Shown here in pieces: positions 10,232-18,551 of a DNA stretch of 64,000 nt. The position numbers and the translations under genes are program-made. This stretch comes from JADJWR01 sp963847675 (lineage in GTDB: Bacteria; Pseudomonadota; Gammaproteobacteria; Burkholderiales; Burkholderiaceae_F): the NCBI GenBank assembly GCA_963847675.1, contig CAWKAP010000004.1, forward strand, positions 434,001-498,000, written 5' to 3'. The notes beneath the pieces are model-generated. The model had not been told where the DNA came from, did no database searches, and saw only the letters and a program-made list of their open reading frames with translations. Numbering within the stretch: the first letter of the stretch is position 1; every line of letters begins with the position of its first letter.

Positions 10232-10972
10232 TCAGAGGCTCATGCCGCCGTCGACGAAGATCGCCTGCCCGGTCATGAACGACGACTCCTCGGACACAAG
10301 ATAAACGAATGTCTCGGCCATTTCCTCCGCAGTGGCCAGCCGACCCATCGGCTGGCGGGCGACGAAGTCCTTGCGCGCCTGCACCGGATCGGCGAAGGCG
10401 TTGATGCGATCCCCCAGCGACGGCGTGTCGACCGTGCCGGGGCAGACGCAGTTCACGCGGATGTTCTGCCGCACATGATCGGCCGCCAGCGCGCGCGTGA
10501 AACCCGCCACGGCGGCCTTGCTCGCGGTATAGGCGAGCCGGTTCGGTACCGCCTTGTTCGCGCCGACCACGGAAGCCATGTTCAGGATCACGCCGCCGCC
10601 GGCGGCGACCATCTCCGGCAGCATCGCCCGGGTCATGACGAACATGCTCCGCACGTTCAGGTCGAAGCTGCGGTCCCAGTCGTCGATCGAGCAGTCGAGG
10701 ATCGAACCCTGGTGCACCCAGCCGGCGCAGTTGAACAGGATGTCCACCGCGCCGGTCTTGTCGACGAACGCGTGCACCGCCTGGTCGTCGAGCACGTCGA
10801 GCGGCGCGGTCGTGATGCCCGGCCGGCCGGCCAGGTCGCGCAGCAGTTCCTCGTTGACGTCGGTGGCGATGACCCGCGCACCCTCGCGCGCGAAGGCCAG
10901 CGCGCCGGCGCGGCCCATGCCCTGCGCCGCCGCAGTGATCAGGGCGGTCTTGCCCGCCAGTCGGCCGCTCAT
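10232..10972 (-). CDS. SDR dehydrogenase, 2-keto-3-deoxy-L-fuconate dehydrogenase-like
   Basis: This is a 246-aa short-chain dehydrogenase. Its cofactor loop reads ITAAAQGMGRAGA, a variant of TGxxxGIG seen in the 2-keto-3-deoxy-L-fuconate/BDH2-like branch. The catalytic residues are visible in NMASVVG and YTASK. The ATG at 10972 is preceded on its strand by GGGGAGGGGAAATC, a strong ribosome-binding site. It heads the minus-strand run with the FAH hydrolase, a second SDR and the barrel protein, and is divergent from the GntR regulator at 11161. Oxidising a 2-keto-3-deoxy sugar acid before hydrolysis is the best-supported role. Confidence 0.87.
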   Translation of the reverse strand: MSGRLAGKTALITAAAQGMGRAGALAFAREGARVIATDVNEELLRDLAGRPGITTAPLDVLDDQAVHAFVDKTGAVDILFNCAGWVHQGSILDCSIDDWDRSFDLNVRSMFVMTRAMLPEMVAAGGGVILNMASVVGANKAVPNRLAYTASKAAVAGFTRALAADHVRQNIRVNCVCPGTVDTPSLGDRINAFADPVQARKDFVARQPMGRLATAEEMAETFVYLVSEESSFMTGQAIFVDGGMSL

Positions 10973-11062
10973 GATTTCCCCTCCCCGCTGTCGTCCCGCT
11001 CTGCGTGGCGCGCCTTGACACCGCTCGGCGACCGTGTGAAGCTGGCCGCGAAATTGGCCTGA

Positions 11063-11077
11063 CCACTTTACCAGTGG
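11063..11077. promoter_or_regulatory. Candidate GntR operator between divergent SDR and GntR genes
   Basis: A perfect inverted repeat, CCACT-N5-AGTGG, lies in the 188-bp divergent region between the SDR (start 10972) and the GntR gene (start 11161). FadR/FCD-type GntR regulators typically bind short palindromes of this size. It is the clearest symmetrical site I found in this spacer. Binding by the adjacent GntR protein is inference. Confidence 0.4.
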
Positions 11078-11160
11078 CGCAGTCTAAGTGCCGCCCGCCG
11101 GCCTTGTCCATCGCGCGGTGCCGCTGCAACCTCCGCAACGCCACCCTCTACAGGCTGCGC

Positions 11161-11859
11161 ATGCCGATCAAAGCCGTCGAACCGCGTCGACTTTACCGGC
11201 AGATTGCCGACCAGATTGCGGCGCTGATCCGGCGCGGCGAATACCGTCCCGGCGCGCGGCTGCCGCCGGAGCGTGACCTCGCTGCCAAGCTCGGCGTGAG
11301 CCGGCCGTCGGTGCGCGAGGCGCTGATCGCGCTGGAGGTCGAGGGCTTCGTCGAGGTGCGGGTCGGCTCCGGCGTCTACGTGGCCGATGCGCGGCATACG
11401 GCGGCGCGCCGCCCGCTGCTGCCGCCGGATTCGGGGCCGTTCGAGCTGATCGACGCGCGCCGGCTGATCGAGTCCGAATGCGCCGCGCTGGCGGCGCGCC
11501 ATGCGACGCCGGCGCAGGTCAGGCAGATGAGGGCGGCGCTGGCCTCGATGAGCCGCGACCGCAGCAAGCACGTGGTGCCGCTCGACGGCGACCACCTGTT
11601 CCACCTGCGCATCGCGGAGGCGAGCGGCAACAGCGCGCTCGCGCTGGTCGTGCAGACTCTGTGGGCGCAGCGCACCGGCCCGCTGTTCCTGCAGCTCGAG
11701 CATCATTTCGACACGCCGGCGCTGTGGAGCGCGGCCATCGACGAGCACCAGGCGGTTCTCGATGCGATCGAGGCGCACAATCCTGTCGCTGCCCGTGCGG
11801 CGATGAGGCAGCATCTGGCGCATGCGGGGAGCCGGTTCAAGCGCGGCTTCGGCAAGTAG
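11161..11859 (+). CDS. GntR-family transcriptional regulator (FadR/FCD type)
   Basis: This 232-aa regulator has an N-terminal winged helix (LPPERDLAAKLGVSRPSVRE, with the wing GSGVYVA) and a helical FCD ligand-binding domain. FCD metal-site-like His/Asp residues are seen in DGDHLFHLRIAEASGN and near the C-terminus (DEHQAVLDAIEAHNP, MRQHLAH). The ATG at 11161 removes about 52 non-homologous residues present if the frame is opened at 11005. It is divergent from the SDR-FAH operon and lies 27 bp before the TRAP transporter genes, so it likely controls both in response to a sugar acid or its keto-deoxy product. Confidence 0.92.
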   Translation: MPIKAVEPRRLYRQIADQIAALIRRGEYRPGARLPPERDLAAKLGVSRPSVREALIALEVEGFVEVRVGSGVYVADARHTAARRPLLPPDSGPFELIDARRLIESECAALAARHATPAQVRQMRAALASMSRDRSKHVVPLDGDHLFHLRIAEASGNSALALVVQTLWAQRTGPLFLQLEHHFDTPALWSAAIDEHQAVLDAIEAHNPVAARAAMRQHLAHAGSRFKRGFGK

Positions 11860-11886
11860 GCGGCGGCGAAGAGCAACGGGGGCGCG

Positions 11887-12486
11887 ATGGGAACGGACAG
11901 CGAAAGAACCGGGGGCGAGGCGTCGTCGGAGGTCGACGCGCTCGGCCCGGTGATGGACGCCGAGGGGCATTTCCACATCACGGATGCACCGATCGACATT
12001 TCGAAGTACCGCTTCGAGGACTGGATCGCGCTCGTCTTCTTCTGGGGTCTGGCCGGGGTGATCTTCCACCAGTTCTTCACCCGCTACGCGCTGAATGACT
12101 CGGCCGCGTGGACTGAGGAGATCGCGCGCTACCTGCTGATCTGCGTGGTATTCGTCGGCGCGGCGATCAGCGTGCGCAAGAACAACCACGTGCAGGTCGA
12201 TTTCTTCTACCGCATCCTGCCGCGGCCGCTGATGCGGCTGATGTCCACGCTGGTCGACCTGTTCCGCGTGGCCTTCTTCGGCTACGCGGTGTGGCTCACC
12301 TGGAAGCTCATCCAGCTAATCGGCGGACAGCAGATGTCGGTCATCGACTGGCCGATCGGCATCGTCTACAGCGTGGTGCTGTTCGGCTTCGCGCTGATGA
12401 CGTTTCGCGCGGTTCAGGTGGCGATCGCCAACTGGCGGCGTGGCGCTTCCGTTCTTGAGCAGCCCGAACTGGCGGAGCACCACTGA
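11887..12486 (+). CDS. dctQ: TRAP transporter small permease (DctQ)
   Basis: This 199-aa inner-membrane protein has four hydrophobic segments typical of DctQ, starting around residue 45 after a long polar N-terminus. Conserved small-subunit features include the NDSAAWTEEIARYLL block and RKNNHVQVDFF. It pairs with the large permease that follows, and its stop codon overlaps that start codon (12484-12488). TRAP systems import organic acids, including uronic and aldonic acids, using Na+ or H+ gradients. The binding protein for this system lies two genes downstream at 15576. Confidence 0.92.
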   Translation: MGTDSERTGGEASSEVDALGPVMDAEGHFHITDAPIDISKYRFEDWIALVFFWGLAGVIFHQFFTRYALNDSAAWTEEIARYLLICVVFVGAAISVRKNNHVQVDFFYRILPRPLMRLMSTLVDLFRVAFFGYAVWLTWKLIQLIGGQQMSVIDWPIGIVYSVVLFGFALMTFRAVQVAIANWRRGASVLEQPELAEHH

Positions 12487-13889
12487 TGGGACCGGGCGGC
12501 TTCAAGCTGTTGTTCCTCGGCCTGATGGGCTCGGGGGTTCCGGTGGCACTCGCCATGGCCGGGGCGTCGCTCATCTACGTGATGGCGAGCGGCGTGGCGC
12601 CGGACTTCGTGGTGATCCACCGCATGGTCAGCGGCATCGATTCGTTTCCGCTGCTGGCGGTGCCGTTCTTCGTGCTGGCCGGCAATCTGATGAACTCGGC
12701 CGGCATCACCAACCGTATCTACAACTTCGCGCTGTCGCTGGTCGGCTGGCTGAAGGGCGGGCTGGGGCACGTCAACGTGGTGGGCTCGATGGTTTTCGCC
12801 GGCATGTCGGGCACGGCGATCGCCGATGCGGCGGGACTGGGCACGATCGAGATCAAGGCGATGAAGGATCACGGCTATTCGACCGAGTTCGCCGTCGGCG
12901 TCACCGCCGCCTCGGCCACGCTCGGGCCGATCATTCCGCCGTCGCTGCCCTTCGTGATCTACGGCATGTTCGCCAACGTGTCGGTCGGCGCGCTGTTCCT
13001 CGCCGGCCTGATGCCCGGGCTGGTGATGGCGCTGCTGATGATGGGCACGGTCGCCTATTTCGCGCACAGGAACGGCTGGGGCGGCGACGTCAGGTTCCAC
13101 CTCGGGCATCTGGTCAAGGCGCTCGTCGAGCTCGGCATCGTCGCCGGGTTCCCGGTCGCCATCTGGTACGCAACCGAAGCGGGTGTGCTGCCGACGCTCG
13201 CCGTGGCCGTGGCGCTGGTGGCCCTTCTCGTTGCCGACAAGGTGTTCAAGTTCGAGGCGGTGCTGCCGATCCTCACGCCGGTGCTGCTGATCGGCGGCAT
13301 GACGGCCGGCGTCTTCACCGCCACCGAGGGGGCGATCGCCGCCTGCATGTGGGCGCTGTTCCTCGGCCTCGTCTGGTACCGGACGTTGACCTGGAAGATG
13401 CTGGTGAAGGTGTCGATGGACACCATCGAGACGACCGCCACCGTGCTGCTGATCGTCGCCGCGGCGTCGATCTTCGGCTGGATGCTGACGGTCACCCGAA
13501 CGACCGAGATGGTGGCGGCGTGGGTGCTTGGCTTCACCCAGGAGCCGTGGGTGTTCCTGCTGCTGGCCAACCTGCTGATGCTGTTCGTGGGCTGCTTTCT
13601 CGAGCCGACGGCGGCGATCACGATCCTGGTGCCGGTGCTGCTGCCGATCGTGCAGCAACTCGGCATCGACCCGGTGCAGTTCGGCCTGATCATGGTGCTC
13701 AACCTGATGATCGGCCTGCTGCATCCCCCGATGGGGCTGGTGCTGTTCGTGCTTGCGCGGGTTTCGAGACTTTCTTTCGAGCGCACGACGATGGCGATCC
13801 TGCCGTGGCTGGCGCCGCTGCTCGTGACGCTGGCGCTGGTCACCTACATTCCGGCGATCAGCCTGTGGCTGCCCCGCCTGTTTCTCTGA
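12486..13889 (+). CDS. dctM: TRAP transporter large permease (DctM)
   Basis: This 467-aa, strongly hydrophobic protein with about 12 membrane segments belongs to the DctM/UIT family. Characteristic blocks are GSMVFAGMSGTAIADAAG near residue 100 and the PPSLPFVIYG element. At 467 aa it is some 40 residues longer than most DctM proteins (about 425); the extra length seems to be an inserted membrane region around residues 210-260. Its ATG overlaps the dctQ stop. It precedes the UxaA/GarD-like dehydratase by 8 bp, so transport and the first catabolic step are probably cotranscribed. Confidence 0.93.
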   Translation: MGPGGFKLLFLGLMGSGVPVALAMAGASLIYVMASGVAPDFVVIHRMVSGIDSFPLLAVPFFVLAGNLMNSAGITNRIYNFALSLVGWLKGGLGHVNVVGSMVFAGMSGTAIADAAGLGTIEIKAMKDHGYSTEFAVGVTAASATLGPIIPPSLPFVIYGMFANVSVGALFLAGLMPGLVMALLMMGTVAYFAHRNGWGGDVRFHLGHLVKALVELGIVAGFPVAIWYATEAGVLPTLAVAVALVALLVADKVFKFEAVLPILTPVLLIGGMTAGVFTATEGAIAACMWALFLGLVWYRTLTWKMLVKVSMDTIETTATVLLIVAAASIFGWMLTVTRTTEMVAAWVLGFTQEPWVFLLLANLLMLFVGCFLEPTAAITILVPVLLPIVQQLGIDPVQFGLIMVLNLMIGLLHPPMGLVLFVLARVSRLSFERTTMAILPWLAPLLVTLALVTYIPAISLWLPRLFL

Positions 13890-13897
13890 GGTCCGTC

Positions 13898-15457
13898 ATG
13901 TCCGCCGTCTTTTCCGAACCGACCGTCAGCCCGGTCCTGCGGCTGCATCCGAACGACGACGTGGTGATTGCCCGTCGCCAGCTCGTTTCCGGCACGCAGA
14001 TCGCCGAGGAAAACGTCACCGTCAGCGGGCTGGTGCCGCCCGGCCACAAGCTCGCGGTACGCCCGGTGGGCAAGGGCGCGCCGGTGCGCCGCTACAACCA
14101 GATCATCGGCTTCGCCACGCGCGACATCCGGCCCGGCGAGCACGTTCATCTGCACAACCTGGGCATCGGCGCCGAGCAGGGGGCCTTCGAGCGCGACTAC
14201 GCGTTCTGCGCCGACGTGAAACCGACGGCGTATGTGGCAACGCCGCGCACGTTCCGCGGCATCGTCCGCGACGACGGCCGCGTGGCCACGCGCAATTACG
14301 TCGGCATCCTGTCCAGCGTGAACTGTTCGGCCACCGTGGTGCGCGCCATCGCCGACCAGTTCCGTCGCGACGTGTTTCCGCAGGCGCTGGCGGACTATCC
14401 CAACGTCGACGGCGTCGTTGCGCTGACCCACGGCACCGGCTGCGGCATGGACATGGGCGATGCCATGACGGTGCTGCGCCGCACTCTCGGCGGCTACGCG
14501 AGGCACGCCAATTTCGGCGCCGTGCTGGTGATCGGCCTCGGTTGCGAGGCGAACCAGATCACTGCGCTGCTCGGCGCCGAGAGCCTGAACGAGGGCGACC
14601 GCCTCCGTACCTACAACATGCAGGACGTCGGGGGCACCGCCAAGGCGATCGCCCGCGGCGTGGCGCTGGTCCGCGAGATGCTGCCGGGTGTGAATCGCGT
14701 CACGCGGAGCGAGGTGCCCGCGAGCCACCTGACGCTCGGGCTGCAGTGCGGCGGGTCGGACGGCTACTCGGGCATCACCGCCAACCCGGCGCTCGGCAAT
14801 GCGGTCGACCGGCTGGTCGCGCAGGGCGGCACGGCGATCCTGTCGGAGACGCCCGAGATCTACGGTGCCGAACACCTGCTGACGCGGCGCGCCGTGTCGC
14901 GCGAGGTCGGCGAGAAGCTGGTCGCCCGGATCAGGTGGTGGGAGGACTACACCGCGCGCAATCGCGGCGAGATGAACAACAACCCGTCGCCGGGCAACAA
15001 GGCCGGAGGCCTCACCACGATCCTCGAAAAGTCGCTTGGCGCCGTGGCCAAGGGCGGCACGACCAACCTGGTCGACGTCTACGAGTATGCGCAGCCGGTC
15101 ACCGCGAAGGGGTTCGTCTTCATGGACACCCCCGGATACGATCCGGTCTCCGCCACCGGCCAGGTGGCCGGTGGCGCCAACATGATCGTGTTCACCACCG
15201 GGCGGGGCTCGGCCTACGGATGCGCGCCGTCGCCGTCGCTGAAGCTGTCGACCAACAGCGAATTGTGGCAGCGCCAGGAAGAGGACATCGACATCAATTG
15301 CGGCGAGATCGCGGACGGCAGGGCGACGATCGAGTCGGTCGGCGAGCGCATCTTCGAGATGGTCCTCGCTGCCGCGTCGGGCCGGAAGTCGAAGAGCGAG
15401 TCGTTCGGCTACGGGCAGCAGGAATTCGTTCCCTGGCAAGTGGGGGCGGTGATGTAG
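13898..15457 (+). CDS. Altronate/galactarate dehydratase family protein (UxaA/GarD)
   Basis: This 519-aa protein has the full-length layout of the family: an N-terminal SAF domain (about residues 10-90) and the UxaA/GarD catalytic part. Diagnostic blocks are VIGLGCEANQ, GLQCGGSDGYSGITANPA, NPSPGNKAGGLTTI and FTTGRGSAYG. The C-terminal section (WWEDY, DINCGEIADG, AASGRK) is closer to galactarate dehydratase GarD than to altronate dehydratase UxaA. These enzymes dehydrate aldaric or altronic acids to keto-deoxy acids. It is embedded between the TRAP permease and TRAP binding-protein genes, which strongly suggests that the imported compound is its substrate. Confidence 0.92.
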   Translation: MSAVFSEPTVSPVLRLHPNDDVVIARRQLVSGTQIAEENVTVSGLVPPGHKLAVRPVGKGAPVRRYNQIIGFATRDIRPGEHVHLHNLGIGAEQGAFERDYAFCADVKPTAYVATPRTFRGIVRDDGRVATRNYVGILSSVNCSATVVRAIADQFRRDVFPQALADYPNVDGVVALTHGTGCGMDMGDAMTVLRRTLGGYARHANFGAVLVIGLGCEANQITALLGAESLNEGDRLRTYNMQDVGGTAKAIARGVALVREMLPGVNRVTRSEVPASHLTLGLQCGGSDGYSGITANPALGNAVDRLVAQGGTAILSETPEIYGAEHLLTRRAVSREVGEKLVARIRWWEDYTARNRGEMNNNPSPGNKAGGLTTILEKSLGAVAKGGTTNLVDVYEYAQPVTAKGFVFMDTPGYDPVSATGQVAGGANMIVFTTGRGSAYGCAPSPSLKLSTNSELWQRQEEDIDINCGEIADGRATIESVGERIFEMVLAAASGRKSKSESFGYGQQEFVPWQVGAVM

Positions 15458-15470
15458 GGAAGTGAGGTTT

Positions 15471-15543
15471 CGTCGCCCCGGTGCAGGCCGGGGCCCAATT
15501 TTCCAGCGCCGCACATTGGGTCCCGGCCTTCGCCGGGACGACG
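15471..15543. repeat. REP-like palindromic element with two internal hairpins
   Basis: Two 29-bp arms (15471-15499 and 15515-15543) form an inverted repeat with only four mismatches around a 15-bp centre. Each arm also folds on itself: CCCCGG-N6-CCGGGG in the left arm and CCCGGC-N4-GCCGGG in the right. This layout is typical of dispersed palindromic (REP/BIME-like) elements, in which ends read like CGTCG-CCCGG. It fills most of the gap between the UxaA/GarD gene and dctP and could also act as an mRNA-stabilising or terminator structure. No second copy was noticed in the window. Confidence 0.6.
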
Positions 15544-15575
15544 CCGGAGCGCATCGAAGACATAGGAGAGGCACG

Positions 15576-16541
15576 ATGAAGTCGAAGTGGATTGCAACGT
15601 TCGCCGCGCTCGCATTGAGCGCCGGCGTGGCCCAGGCGCAGACCAAGCTGAAGTTCGCCCACGTCTACGAGGTGTCCGAGCCGTATCACACCGCCGCGCT
15701 GTGGGCGGCCGACGAGATTGCCAAGCGGACCAGCAACCGCTACGTGGTCGAGGTGTTCCCGGCCTCAACGCTCGGCAAGGAAAGCGACATCAACCAGGGC
15801 CTGACGCTCGGCACGGTCGACATGATCTACACGGGGCAACTGTTCGCCGGCCGCAACTACGGTCCGATCGCGATCGGCGGCGCGCCGTACATGTTCCGCG
15901 ACTTCAACCACTGGAAGGCTTACGGAAACAGCAGCCTGTTCCAGGACATCTCCGAGGGCTACCTGAAGAAAAGCGGCAACAAGGTCGTCGCGATCACCTA
16001 CTACGGCGAGCGGCATGTGACGTCGAACAAGGAGATCCGCACGCCGGAGGACATGAAGGGGCTGAAGATCCGCGTCCCGGACGCGCCGCTGTACACGATG
16101 TTCCCGCGCGCCGTCGGCGCCAACCCGACGCCGATCGCCTTTGCCGAGGTGTACCTGGCGCTGCAGAGCGGCACGGTCGACGCGCAGGAGAACCCGCTGC
16201 CGACGATCGATGCCAAGAAGTTCTACGAGGTGCAGAAGTACATCGTGCTGACCGGGCACATCACCGACGCGCTGCTGACCATCATCGGTGGCCCGACCTG
16301 GAACAAGCTGTCCGCGGCCGACAAGAAGACCTTCGAGGCCGTGCTGAAGGAAGCGGCCGCGCGCGCGACGAGCGAAATCATCGAAAACGAGAAGAGGCTC
16401 GGTGCCGAGTTCGAGAAACGCGGCAAGACGGTGATCAGGGTCGACCGCAAGCCGTTCCGCGAGGCAACCGTCAAGCTGCACAACGGCCCGGACGCGACCT
16501 GGGACAAGGCGACCTACGACAAGCTGCAGGCGCTGAAGTAA
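15576..16541 (+). CDS. dctP: TRAP transporter solute-binding protein (DctP)
   Basis: This 321-aa periplasmic binding protein has a clear signal peptide (MKSKWIATFAALALSAG, cleavage after AQA). DctP-family features are TKLKFAHV at the mature start, the ligand-carboxylate Arg in MKGLKIRVPD, and FAEVYLALQSGTVDAQENP. The ATG at 15576 follows AGGAGAG (15564-15570). It completes the TRAP system of 11887-13889 but is separated from the permease genes by the UxaA/GarD-like gene and a palindromic element. That suggests one transcript with independent tuning of binding-protein level. Confidence 0.93.
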   Translation: MKSKWIATFAALALSAGVAQAQTKLKFAHVYEVSEPYHTAALWAADEIAKRTSNRYVVEVFPASTLGKESDINQGLTLGTVDMIYTGQLFAGRNYGPIAIGGAPYMFRDFNHWKAYGNSSLFQDISEGYLKKSGNKVVAITYYGERHVTSNKEIRTPEDMKGLKIRVPDAPLYTMFPRAVGANPTPIAFAEVYLALQSGTVDAQENPLPTIDAKKFYEVQKYIVLTGHITDALLTIIGGPTWNKLSAADKKTFEAVLKEAAARATSEIIENEKRLGAEFEKRGKTVIRVDRKPFREATVKLHNGPDATWDKATYDKLQALK

Positions 16542-16558
16542 GCGACGCTGTCCGCGAA

Positions 16559-16589
16559 CGCGCCGACCGCCGTTACGGTGGTCGGCGCG
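16559..16589. terminator. Hairpin terminator, probably bidirectional
   Basis: A perfect 10-bp stem (CGCGCCGACC pairs with GGTCGGCGCG) encloses an 11-base loop, which contains a further CCG-TTA-CGG hairpin. It lies 17 bp after the dctP stop and before the 3' end of the convergent GntR gene. There is no long T-run, so efficiency is uncertain. Confidence 0.5.
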
Positions 16590-16655
16590 CCTGCTTCTGG
16601 GTGGCTGGTTCAGGGTTCAGCAGCGAACTCGCGGCGCCGCGCTCTCCGACAGGTA

Positions 16656-17357
16656 CTACGTTTTCGGCCGCCTGATTCGTCCTTGCTCGTCGGCCAGGCT
16701 CAACAGGTACTGACCGGCCTCCTCGATGTCGGCAACGATCTCGGCCTCTGCCTGGGCGGCGTTGTGCCCGCGCAGAGCGTCCAGCACCTTCAAGTGATGG
16801 TCGGTCCCTTTCAGCTGGTAGATGTACTCGGGCAGCACGAACGACAGTGCGGGTCCGCAGCGAAGCCAGAGGCTTTCGATCATCTCGTAAAGCACCGGCA
16901 TCTTCGCCATCTCGTAGATGCCGAAATGGAAGCGCCGGTGCAGGTCCAGGTAGGCGCCGAGCTTCCGGTCGGCAATGAGCTTGCGCATCTGGGCCAGCCG
17001 CCGGTCCAGTTCGCCGACTGATTTCTCGTCCGCGTTGCGCGCGGCTTCGCGTGCCGCTCGACCTTCGAGTTCGGTACGCACGATGATCAGCTGCCTCAGT
17101 GTTTCCGTGCTGACATCCGGAACGAGCGCCGTGTTTCGCGGACCCAGCTGGAGGACGCCATTGGCGACAAGGCGTGCCACCGCATCACGCACGGGCGTGA
17201 TCGACGTGCCCAGGGAATCGGCGAGATCGCGCAGCACGAGTCGACCACCGGGCTCGAAACGGCCGGCGAAGAGGGCGTCGCGCAGTTGCGCATACACCTG
17301 ATCCCAAAGGGTTTCTCGCTCGATCGGTTGCAGAGCGGGTTCAGCGGATTTGTTCAT
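16656..17357 (-). CDS. GntR-family transcriptional regulator (FCD type)
   Basis: This 233-aa regulator has a GntR winged helix at about residues 15-75 (LRDLADSLGTSITPVRDAVARL) and an all-helical FCD domain with metal-site-like His residues (DLHRRFHFGIYEMA and GTDHHLKVLDALRGHN). I used the ATG at 17357; the in-frame TTG at 17363 adds only two residues. It is divergently transcribed from the TTT operon across a 154-bp spacer holding a long palindrome that overlaps the likely promoter, so it is very probably the operon's repressor. Confidence 0.92.
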   Translation of the reverse strand: MNKSAEPALQPIERETLWDQVYAQLRDALFAGRFEPGGRLVLRDLADSLGTSITPVRDAVARLVANGVLQLGPRNTALVPDVSTETLRQLIIVRTELEGRAAREAARNADEKSVGELDRRLAQMRKLIADRKLGAYLDLHRRFHFGIYEMAKMPVLYEMIESLWLRCGPALSFVLPEYIYQLKGTDHHLKVLDALRGHNAAQAEAEIVADIEEAGQYLLSLADEQGRIRRPKT

Positions 17358-17420
17358 CGTCAATCTGCGTCGGTTGGCGAGAGATCTTCACGGATAGCGG
17401 CGAACTTCTGACTGAGCGCA

Positions 17421-17450
17421 TTGACAGGATACCGCTCTGCGTTGCATGAT
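17421..17450 (+). promoter_or_regulatory. Candidate sigma-70 promoter for the TTT operon
   Basis: A perfect -35 box TTGACA (17421-17426) and a CATGAT -10-like hexamer (17445-17450) are separated by 18 bp, 62 bp before the TTT binding-protein start. The -10 region runs into the palindrome at 17448-17476, an arrangement expected for repression. Only the -35 match is strong. Confidence 0.45.
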
Positions 17451-17476
17451 GTATGTTATACGTTATAACAAACATC
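17448..17476. promoter_or_regulatory. Candidate operator for the divergent GntR regulator
   Basis: The core TGTTATA-CGT-TATAACA (17454-17470) is a perfect 7-3-7 palindrome. It extends outward to GATGT...ACATC with one mismatched position, giving 13-bp arms from 17448 to 17476. This AT-rich site stands out in GC-rich surroundings. It sits between the GntR gene and the TTT operon over the probable start of transcription. Binding by the adjacent GntR protein is inference. Confidence 0.6.
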
Positions 17477-17511
17477 GCAACCGGCAGGTTTCCACCAAGG
17501 AGAAAGGCACG

Positions 17512-18486
17512 ATGAACATTGCCCGCTATCTCGTTTCCTCCGCCATTGTCGCCGGCGCATTGATCGCCGGCCTTCCGGCCGCTGCAGCCGCCGAGTACCC
17601 GGACCGCGAGGTTCGCTGGGTCATTCCCTGGAACGCCGGCGGCTCGAACGACATCATGGCCCGTTACCTGCAGCCGCTGCTCGCCAAACAGGGACTGAAG
17701 GTCGTCATCGAGAACGTTCCAGGCGGCACCGGCGCGGTCGGCATGGGCCAGGTCGCCACGGCGCGGCCCGACGGCTACACGATCGGCAACGGAACCAGCT
17801 CGACGCTCGCGATCATCGCGCAGGGCAAGACGCCGCTGAAGAACGAGCAGTTCACGCACATCATCCGCGTGTCGGTCGACCCGCTGATTCTGCTGGTGCC
17901 GGGCAAGAGCAACATCAAGACGCTCGAAGAGTTCATTGCGCACATGAAGGCGAACCCGGGCAAGGTCACGATCGGCACGCCTGGGGCGAACAACATCAAC
18001 CACATCTTCGCGGCGATGACCGCACGCGGGGCCGGCGTCGCGTACCGCCACGTGTCGTACCCCGGCGGCTCGCGTGTCATCTCGGAGCTGATGGGCCAGC
18101 AGGTCGAGGCCGGCGTTCTGAAGCCGAGCGAGACGATGGAGCAGATCAAGTCGGGCGACCTGCGTCCGCTCGGCGTATTCGAGAACAAGCGCCTCGAAGT
18201 GCTGCCGAATGTGCCGACGTTCAAGGACAAGGGTATCGACGTGTTTCCGTTCGGGCCGATGGTGCAGATGGCCTACATCGCCGCGCCGGCGAACATGGAC
18301 CCGAAAGTGCGGGCGACACTGACCGCGAAGTTCAAGGCGGCGCTCGAGAGTCCCGAGTTCAAGGACTTCGCCGCCAAGAACGGCTTCCTGATCGATCCGA
18401 TCAGTGGTCCCGAGCTCGACGCCGAGGTGGCGAAGGTCGCCAAGGCCATCGCCGTCGTCGCGCAGCAGGCTTTCTCGAAAGACTAA
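17512..18486 (+). CDS. TTT solute-binding protein (Bug/TctC family)
   Basis: This 324-aa periplasmic receptor has a signal peptide ending near AAAAAEYPD and the family block VIPWNAGGSNDIMARYL followed by ENVPGGTGAVG. The ATG at 17512 follows CAAGGAGAAAGG, which rules out the upstream ATG at 17446 lying inside the operator. It is the first gene of a complete tripartite tricarboxylate transporter operon and should bind the carboxylate that TctAB then imports. The enolase-superfamily, FAH and dehydrogenase genes that follow suggest a sugar-acid ligand. Confidence 0.93.
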   Translation: MNIARYLVSSAIVAGALIAGLPAAAAAEYPDREVRWVIPWNAGGSNDIMARYLQPLLAKQGLKVVIENVPGGTGAVGMGQVATARPDGYTIGNGTSSTLAIIAQGKTPLKNEQFTHIIRVSVDPLILLVPGKSNIKTLEEFIAHMKANPGKVTIGTPGANNINHIFAAMTARGAGVAYRHVSYPGGSRVISELMGQQVEAGVLKPSETMEQIKSGDLRPLGVFENKRLEVLPNVPTFKDKGIDVFPFGPMVQMAYIAAPANMDPKVRATLTAKFKAALESPEFKDFAAKNGFLIDPISGPELDAEVAKVAKAIAVVAQQAFSKD

Positions 18487-18551
18487 CTGCCTGATTGCAT
18501 CCGTCGGGAGACTCCCGACGGAGGCAATGCCGGCGATTCGGGGTTCACGCC

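Noticed and set aside
8599..10278. A 559-codon plus-strand frame opposite the SDR and FAH genes
   Set aside because: Shadow frame with Arg/Val/His bias; minus-strand genes have family motifs.
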